A DNA stretch of 64,000 nt, taken from contig OY757911.1 in NCBI GenBank assembly GCA_963585895.1, positions 93,861,443-93,925,442 on the forward strand, written 5' to 3'. Source of the DNA: Sepioteuthis lessoniana (lineage: Eukaryota; Mollusca; Cephalopoda; Myopsida; Loliginidae). This document shows, piece after piece, positions 58,900 through 64,000 of the stretch; within the stretch, counting starts at the first letter, position 1, and each line of letters opens with the position of its first letter. The translations under genes were made by a program, and so were the position numbers. Under the pieces are notes generated by a model. That model had not been told where the DNA came from. It made no database searches and saw nothing but the letters and a program-made list of their open reading frames with translations.

Positions 58900-59040
58900 A
58901 TGTATGTGTCCGAGGCATGATAAACTGAATATTATGGTAAAGATCCGATTCTGAGGCGTTTGGGAGCACCCATACATTGCCATTACTCCCAATTCCACTC
59001 TGAGTCAGTGTTGGCATATTTTTAAGCATCGTGTGACCGT
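58900..59040 (+). repeat. Family A central-block fragment
   Basis: GATCCGATTCTGAGGCG, ACATTGCCATTACTCCCA and TTCCACTCTGAGTCAG match the A centre. No units or tail. Confidence 0.45.
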
Positions 59041-59060
59041 CACTAATCTGTTGGATGATA

Positions 59061-59229
59061 CACATCGTGATAGCGAGTTCGAACTTCAGTTACGCTACTA
59101 CATTCACTTTTTACTAATGCCCTTGGGGAAAAGTGTGAATTCTCATTCTTATTGCAATAAGTTAAATAGTATTACTGTTCAACATGAATGGCTTTAGCAT
59201 TAAACAACTTGCGAAGATAGAACCAAACT
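59061..59229 (+). repeat. Family D SINE, 5' truncated
   Basis: AGCGAGTTCGAACTTCAGTT (B box), ACGCTACTACATTCAC, AATGCCCTTGGGGAAAAGTG, AATGGCTTTAGCATTAAACA then a damaged hairpin and AACCAAAC. Confidence 0.65.
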
Positions 59230-59302
59230 ATAATAAAATTTGCATTATATTTTAACAGCTGACTAGAAACTCAATTTTGTGCCTCACTTGGGAGGTTGGG
59301 TT

Positions 59303-59941
59303 GGTTGGGTTTTATGGCATATCATCCCTTAAAGGTTATTTAACGCCAAATCCATTTTTATGAAAATAGTTCTATTTCAAACAATTCAGTTTAGCATAAG
59401 TACGCAATTTCAATCTAAGTACAGTTAATTTGTGAAAAACATTTCTATTTAAAGCTATTCAGTTTAATCAAGCAGTTCTAATTCAGTTTCGTATAAGTAC
59501 AGATTTTGTTTACACACAGTAAAATGTCAAAACAGTTCCATATCAAACAACTCGGTTTAGTGTAAGTACAGATTCAATGTAAAAAACAGTTCCATTTCAA
59601 AGAATTCAGCACGCAGTTTAAATGTAAGTATGGTTTAATTGTCAAAAGTATTTCTATTTAAAGCTATTCAGTTTAGTCAAACAGTTCTAATTCAAACAAT
59701 TCAGTACAGCATAAATATGCAGTGAGTTCTATTTAACCCATTGATAGGGCCCAATCAGCTGCTACCATTCCGGGCCAGAGCGGACCTGGGAGCTATGGCA
59801 TGAAAGACTACTCCGCATTCCCCGAAGCTCCAGCATCACTGGAACCTCACCATCAAATTGTGTAGTGTCACTCATTGGCGGGGTCTTACCCCTCTGCAGA
59901 GGTGCTGTCGGTGTATTCTACTGCCCCAGCCAACTGGGCAA
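59303..59941 (-). mobile_element. Family A copy, complete, the only one on the minus strand
   Basis: The complement of A from tail to head: GGGTTTTATGGCATATCATC, GGTTATTTAACGCCAAATCC, six or more units (TTCAGTTTAGCATAAGTACG, TTTGTTTACACACAGT), GGAACCTCACCATCAAATTG, GGGGTCTTACCCCTCTGCAG, CAGCCAACTGGGCAA. The 639-bp length reflects its long array. The 117-codon frame at 59,872-60,225 partly overlaps the head and is noise. Confidence 0.88.
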
Positions 59942-60429
59942 CACGTGAGAGGTGGATCATAATTTATTGAATGTTCATGAAAATGTTTCCTGGGGAGAAG
60001 TTTAGGGTTGAACCCTCGAGTGAAGAATTGCCAGCTACCACATTTGCATAAATGCAAATCTTTTATGAATCGAGCCCTCCGGCGGCCGAAAACGTATGTG
60101 TGAATATATACCTCAACAATTCTATAGCTTACGCTTAGAATGTCGATATCGGGGTAAGATATCCACTTGACGTTTAGCCTGCCGGTTTTCGATCCCAGCT
60201 TGAAGCATCTCACTTGTCTAGCCACACTGAAGAATTGTGATACAACGAAACAGTCTGTCTGTGAAAGACATATATAGTCAATGAATGTAGAAATGAAGCA
60301 CCGAGGAGGAGAATTTGAAACTGATCTCTGCGAAACTGATCGTATTTTTGTATGATCAAAAATTTAGAGAAAAACCATACAAATTTATATATTTCTCTCC
60401 TTTCTAAATAAAAATGTCAATATCATGTT
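59942..60429. other. Unassigned DNA, weak tRNA-like site
   Basis: On the minus strand near 60,165-60,225, GGCTAGACAAGTGAGATGC and GCTGGGATCGAAAACCGG are weakly A/B-box-like. No second copy. Confidence 0.25.
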
Positions 60430-60670
60430 CGATCTCATGCAGTAGGGTAAGACTCGACAAAAAACGTCGTAGTTACTAAACTTACATGTATCTAGGAATG
60501 AAGCTGAAGTTCAGAGGGGAGCGGAGTATCCATTTATTGTCATTACACCCATGTCCACTCTGAGTAGTAATACCTGATCTTAAATTTCAAAAACGAAGTC
60601 AACATGAATGCAATTCCCCAAGTTATAGTCATAAAATAACATAGACGTGTTAATATGCGATTAAAATGAA
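60430..60670 (+). repeat. Family A copy, heavily decayed
   Basis: GCAGTAGGGTAAGACTCGAC, CGGAGTATCCATTTATTGTC, ATGTCCACTCTGAGTAGTAA, TACCTGATC and an end resembling TCATAAAATAACATAGACG, GTTAATATGCGATTAAAA. Confidence 0.5.
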
Positions 60671-61440
60671 TCTTCATGGGGAATTTGATCGATACTTCAA
60701 TTATCACATCCCTTCTCCCAATGCAATAGATTATATTGGATTAAATGCTATCTGTAACAATCTAAAAAATGAATTAACTTTTAAAAGGTTAAAAGGTCCC
60801 CATTCTTTCTTTCCAAGTTTTGCTCACGCCATTCTAAGGAGATGAATACAAAGTAAACACACACTTTTCCATTCGGAATGTGAACTTTGTTCCTCGATTC
60901 TATTCTCCCATCCCCTGTTAGCCACTACGCCTTGCAGGTTTTGCTAAAATTATTGCATTCGTGTATCAGGTAGAATTTTTATAGTATTGGAAGCTGACTT
61001 AAAGTATAACTTCTATTGTAAATTAGTATTCAATAATTTCTTAACAACGATTGAAATAATCTAATCCACGACCAATCTTTAGTAACTAACTTTTATCCGT
61101 AAAACTATGGATCCACAAACCATGAACTCGTTAACTCAGAACTCCAGGCTAAAAATAACCGAATACATAAAAATGTTGTAATCTGTCTTCCATTCTCGAT
61201 GTTGACCAGAGGATTACTTGATAGGAATTCAAGCCGCTCACGTAAATATTCTTCTAGGTAGGGGAAATAAATCCGGTGGCTTGCGTTGTTAGAGTTTAAA
61301 AAATAGAGAAAACGAAGCTGCTGCTAATAACCACTGCTACCACATAACTTGATTTGATTTTGTGTAATATACATTGTATTATAGGTGATGCTAATTTTTT
61401 TTTTTTAATATTAGATTTATGGATGTGCTAGTGGTGTATG
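60671..61440. other. Unassigned AT-rich DNA
   Basis: No gene or named repeat found. Confidence 0.4.
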
Positions 61441-61672
61441 ATGTGACACAAGGTCAATTTTAAGCGCAGTTTATCAGGTTTAAATTCAGACTAGTTGCTT
61501 AACGAAGGCAAAAACACAATATGCCTTTCTATTTACCCATAGGTGGAGGGTAAAGTAGTTAGATTCATACCTTTCCTAAGAATATTAGCGATCAGAGAAA
61601 TGCAAAGAGCCTCGTCCAGGTTGTAAACTCTGGTTCATTTTCTACGGTGATAACCATTACACTCTGCACATT
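61441..61672 (-). mobile_element. Family C SINE copy
   Basis: The complement of C: GTGACACAAGGTCAATTTTA, AGCGCAGTTTATCAGG, TTACCCATAGGTGGAGGG, GATTCATACCTTTCCTAAG, CCTCGTCCAGGTTGTAAACT (damaged B box), TACGGTGATAACCATTACAC. Confidence 0.75.
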
Positions 61673-62261
61673 GGGATGTAGTTAATAAAACTGATAAAAA
61701 GTCAGGTTCAGACTGTTTATCTCTAACAAAGATTGTGATCAGTCTCATCTTTCCAAGCTCTGGATAAAAAATAACAGGATCGGCAGGAATTTCTAACTTT
61801 GATAAGTCAGACATTCTAGAAGGACAATTCTAGATTAATTCTCCCGTAACATCGGCTAGTTTAGTTAGAAAAAGCCCATTACTAACCCCCGCTTTTTAGG
61901 GCAGTTGTGTGTGGCATGATAATGAAAAAGCTGATAGGGAACTTGTTGGGTAAATAATCTAGACTAGCTAATCAATACACAAATGCCTTTTAATATGGGT
62001 TATTGAGATATTGATTAGTTGCTCCCATGTTTCATGAGATTGTGAGCAAGTACTTTCGTCGGTGTAGATTAACTACATTATGATACCAGGTTAATAGAAT
62101 CCTTCTAATAACTACACGGATATCAGTCAATCGTAGAAAACTAGTGTTGATATCGCTGATAGTATGGTTGAGCTCGGAGATATACAGTGTGACAAAATAC
62201 ATTTTAGCACCCTGATGTGAGCGCTTTAATGCTATACTTTCGGTCTCTAAATCTTTCCCCG
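61673..62261. other. Unassigned DNA
   Basis: No gene or named repeat found. Confidence 0.4.
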
Positions 62262-62322
62262 CCTTTTAGGCTAGGATTGTAGAATACGCCGACTGCACCT
62301 CTGCAGAGGATTAGCCCCCCCC
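62262..62322 (+). repeat. Family A head preceding the ORF1 element
   Basis: TAGGCTAGGATTGTAGAATA, CGCCGACTGCACCTCTGCAG and AGGATTAGCCCCCC is the A head, ending in a C run. The A central block is not present; a different 5' UTR module follows, as at 10,975. Confidence 0.7.
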
Positions 62323-63047
62323 CCATGGGTTCACCTATTGACCGTGGGGATGATCCGTAAGGTGCTAGGACTGGATCCTGGTGTTTGAGCAGTCATTGAC
62401 TTGCAACACACTACCTTGGCCCTTACTTGGTCTGACTGGCGGTCAGATGGGCCCGATCCGATCAATCGGCTGGTCATGTCAAGCCCTAGCACCAATGTTT
62501 TATCCCGACCTTACTTTTAAATCTGCACTTGCTGAAAATTCCCAACCCTTATCTGTTAATTGCTACAAGGCACTGGCTGAGGGTCAATTGTGTTGTCCCC
62601 GCGGACTTTTTTTCCTCTCCAGTTGTTGGGTTGCATTCGGTAGGCCGTTTTATCTCTGGACGGTTCTGCCGGGTGTGCCTCGGCACTGGAGAGTTCCTCC
62701 GGCCTCAGGGGGCCATCCCCCCAGGCTTATACCCCCTTCGGGGGGGTTGGGTTTATTGCCTGGCGCCTGAGGCGCCCCAAAAAGGGGAATGCCGACGGGG
62801 CCGAAGGTATTTTTGGCCTTGCCGGACGCGTGTGGGCTTCGGCCCTGCGACCGGGCCCACCTTAAAAACGGCCTTGTGCCATATTCGTGCGTTGGTGGGA
62901 CGCAACGATAAATACAGAGGGTCAATTGTGTTGAGAGAATAGGAATTTTACCAGTGCTGAGAACCTAAAATTAACAACGGCTTAGAGTATAAATGCTACG
63001 TATACAAGGCGAATTGGTTTCCCTGCTTAGTTCATTTCCAACAGAAG
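62323..63047 (+). repeat. 5' UTR of an ORF1-bearing non-LTR element, with a GC-rich block
   Basis: The first 260 bp match 11,015-11,275 (GGATCCTGGTGTTTGAGCAG, GACTTGCAACACACTACC, GGTCAGATGGGCCCGATCC, TGTCATGTCAAGCCCTAG). From 62,596 to 62,916 the sequence is strikingly GC-rich (GGCCTCAGGGGGCCATCC, CTGGCGCCTGAGGCGCCCC, GACGGGGCCGAAGG, GACCGGGCCCACC), unlike anything else in the window. That block is bracketed by an exact 17-bp direct repeat, GAGGGTCAATTGTGTTG, at 62,579-62,595 and 62,917-62,933. GC-rich 5' UTRs with internal promoters are usual for LINEs. The frames of 91-137 codons on both strands here are by-products of the GC content. Confidence 0.65.
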
Positions 63048-64000
63048 ATGGACTCAACGGTGAGTGGTGGAGCACAGGACCAACGAATAATATACAGCAT
63101 ATATGGTGTCTTAAAAAAAATCTAAATGAAACCTGTCAGAATCGGACTCGGAGAATGAGGCAGCAGACATTCCCAGATTCGTTGTTATTGAATCTTTGGA
63201 GTAGGTCTGACTCGCCCAATTTCCACCTTTCCCCATAGAAAAGTTATTTCTACGAGTGCTACTCCCAAAACTAAAAGAAAACAAGCTATATCAATTAGCT
63301 AGTCGAGGTGGTCAGCCGGAGGTTGGCAGAAAGCATTAAAAATAAAATCTTTTCATACGACGGAATGCAGCGCCTACCCTCATGAGAAACTCAACACTTC
63401 CAAAGTTATCAGGACTAAGGAGTTGGCGTTGGTTACAGAAAAGATTTTATCAGCCTTTTGAGAACAGGGAGTTAAAAATATAAGAATATTAATCAGAAAA
63501 GACGAAGAACGAATCCAGACTAACACTTACATCCTGACATTTTATCAACCCCATACTCCCAAGGATGTGAAGGTAGGCAATTGTCTTGATAAACGAACAG
63601 TACGTCCCATCATCCTTTGCTTCAAATGACAAAAGTATGGACACAACAGGTAGCCTGTAGAGTACGATAGATATGTGCCAAATGCATTGAAAAGGACCCA
63701 GACCACTTGGAGGAAGATTGCATGAAGGAAATTAGATGTGGAAACTGCCGACGAGATCATGTGGCTTACGCAAAATCTTGCAATTTTTACAAAAAAGAAA
63801 AAGAAATACTTGGTGAAATACAAGAGGAATGTGTCCCTCTTGGAAGCAAGGTAAATTGTAGGAACCTACATGGGAGAAAACAGCTACACCTCTATTGCAC
63901 GGAGGGCGGATACAACTAATGAAGACAACAAATATAGAACACGTGGAGACTTTGATCCAGTTGGACGCAAATGATTGGCCAAAGTTTCAAAAGCACCTGA
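63048..64000 (+). pseudogene. Non-LTR retrotransposon ORF1 (gag-like, zinc knuckles), frameshifted, runs off the right edge
   Basis: A likely start is the ATG at 63,048 (MDSTVSGGAQDQ). Shifting frames, one can follow NLSESDSENEAADIPRFVVI (63,125-63,190), TNTYILTF (about 63,519), then the zinc knuckles. Knuckle 1 has C-F-K-stop because TGA at 63,627-63,629 replaces the second Cys. Knuckle 2 is C-x2-C-x6-H-x4-C from 63,674. Knuckle 3 is C11, C14, H18, C25 of the open frame at 63,707-63,919, followed by KKEKEIL. After 63,830 the frame shifts again (DTTNEDNKYRT, then NDWPKFQ). The order equals the left-edge ORF1 (RRISIRK, TNTYI, three knuckles, K-rich). ORF1 binds element RNA; no reverse transcriptase is in view. 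I recall close relatives in molluscan genomes. Confidence 0.8.

Noticed and set aside
59872..60225. 117-codon open frame on the minus strand
   Set aside because: Its C-terminal part is the head of the minus-strand family A copy; the rest shows no motif.
62381..62942. Overlapping long open frames on both strands in the GC-rich block
   Set aside because: GC-rich DNA has few stop codons; the region is homologous to a 5' UTR module and the peptides (proline/glycine-rich) match nothing I know.

Overview
This window looks like gene-poor nuclear DNA from an invertebrate animal with a large, repeat-rich genome. It is AT-rich, and I find no intact host gene, no rRNA or functional tRNA gene, no CRISPR array and no bacterial operon structure. 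Open reading frames are short (mostly 60-130 codons) and mostly fall in AT-rich noise or inside repeats. The recognisable protein signals are decayed retrotransposon proteins. They resemble the zinc-knuckle ORF1 and RTE-type reverse transcriptase termini that I recall from molluscan (gastropod/cephalopod) and arthropod genomes. The phylum is therefore an inference; mollusc is my first guess and chelicerate arthropod my second.

The sequence is organised as a pile-up of dispersed repeats, which I name provisionally. Family A is about 440-670 bp: a head (GTAGAATACACCGACTGCA then CTCTGCAGAGGGGTAAGACC), a conserved central block (ACACTAAACAATCTGATGG, CCTATCTATGGGTTAAATAG), an array of degenerate units of roughly 55-60 bp (ACTTATGCTAAACTGAATTG, TTTGAAATAGAACTG), and a hairpin plus AAACC-type tail at the 3' end. 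About 25 copies or pieces are seen, all but one on the + strand. Family B is a SINE of about 250-270 bp with a tRNA-like head (five copies, all +). Family C is a SINE of about 290 bp with another tRNA-like head (both strands). Family D is a SINE of about 240 bp with a third tRNA-like head whose 3' end is the same hairpin and tail as family A (both strands). Family G is a short SINE of about 130 bp. RTE-type LINE fragments lie at 8.6, 16.7, 44.2-44.7 and perhaps 54 kb, and another LINE ORF2 remnant at 33.7 kb.

The most interesting pattern links the two window edges to family A. At the left edge a zinc-knuckle ORF1 (1-1192) runs directly into a family A unit array and tail. At 10,975-11,430 an A-like head is joined to a 5' UTR module and then to A units. 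At 62,262-64,000 an A head is joined to the same 5' UTR module and then to a zinc-knuckle ORF1 that runs off the window. Overlaid, the three loci suggest one element: head, 5' UTR, ORF1, unit array, 3' hairpin, AAACC tail, with no reverse transcriptase seen. This would be a 'half-LINE' whose ORF-less deletion derivatives are the common family A copies, with family D a SINE using the same 3' end. Several insertions are still bounded by target-site duplications (28,486/29,071; 15,274/15,557; 26,794/27,058; 37,046/37,298; 43,984/44,130; 47,838/48,146), including two nested insertions that give a relative age order.

Region by region: 1-11 kb ORF1 remnant, families A, B, C, D and an RTE piece; 11-15 kb mostly unassigned AT-rich DNA; 15-20 kb nested A/B, RTE piece, A; 20-25 kb unassigned, with a GC-richer island at about 21.9-22.9 kb; 25-44 kb dense A/B/C/D repeats; 44-49 kb RTE, D and C on the minus strand and AT microsatellites; 49-62 kb scattered A, B, C and D, a perfect hairpin at 51,983 and the only minus-strand A copy (59,303-59,941); 62.3-64 kb the 5' half of the ORF1-bearing element. 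All repeat boundaries were read by eye and most are good to about 10-30 bp.
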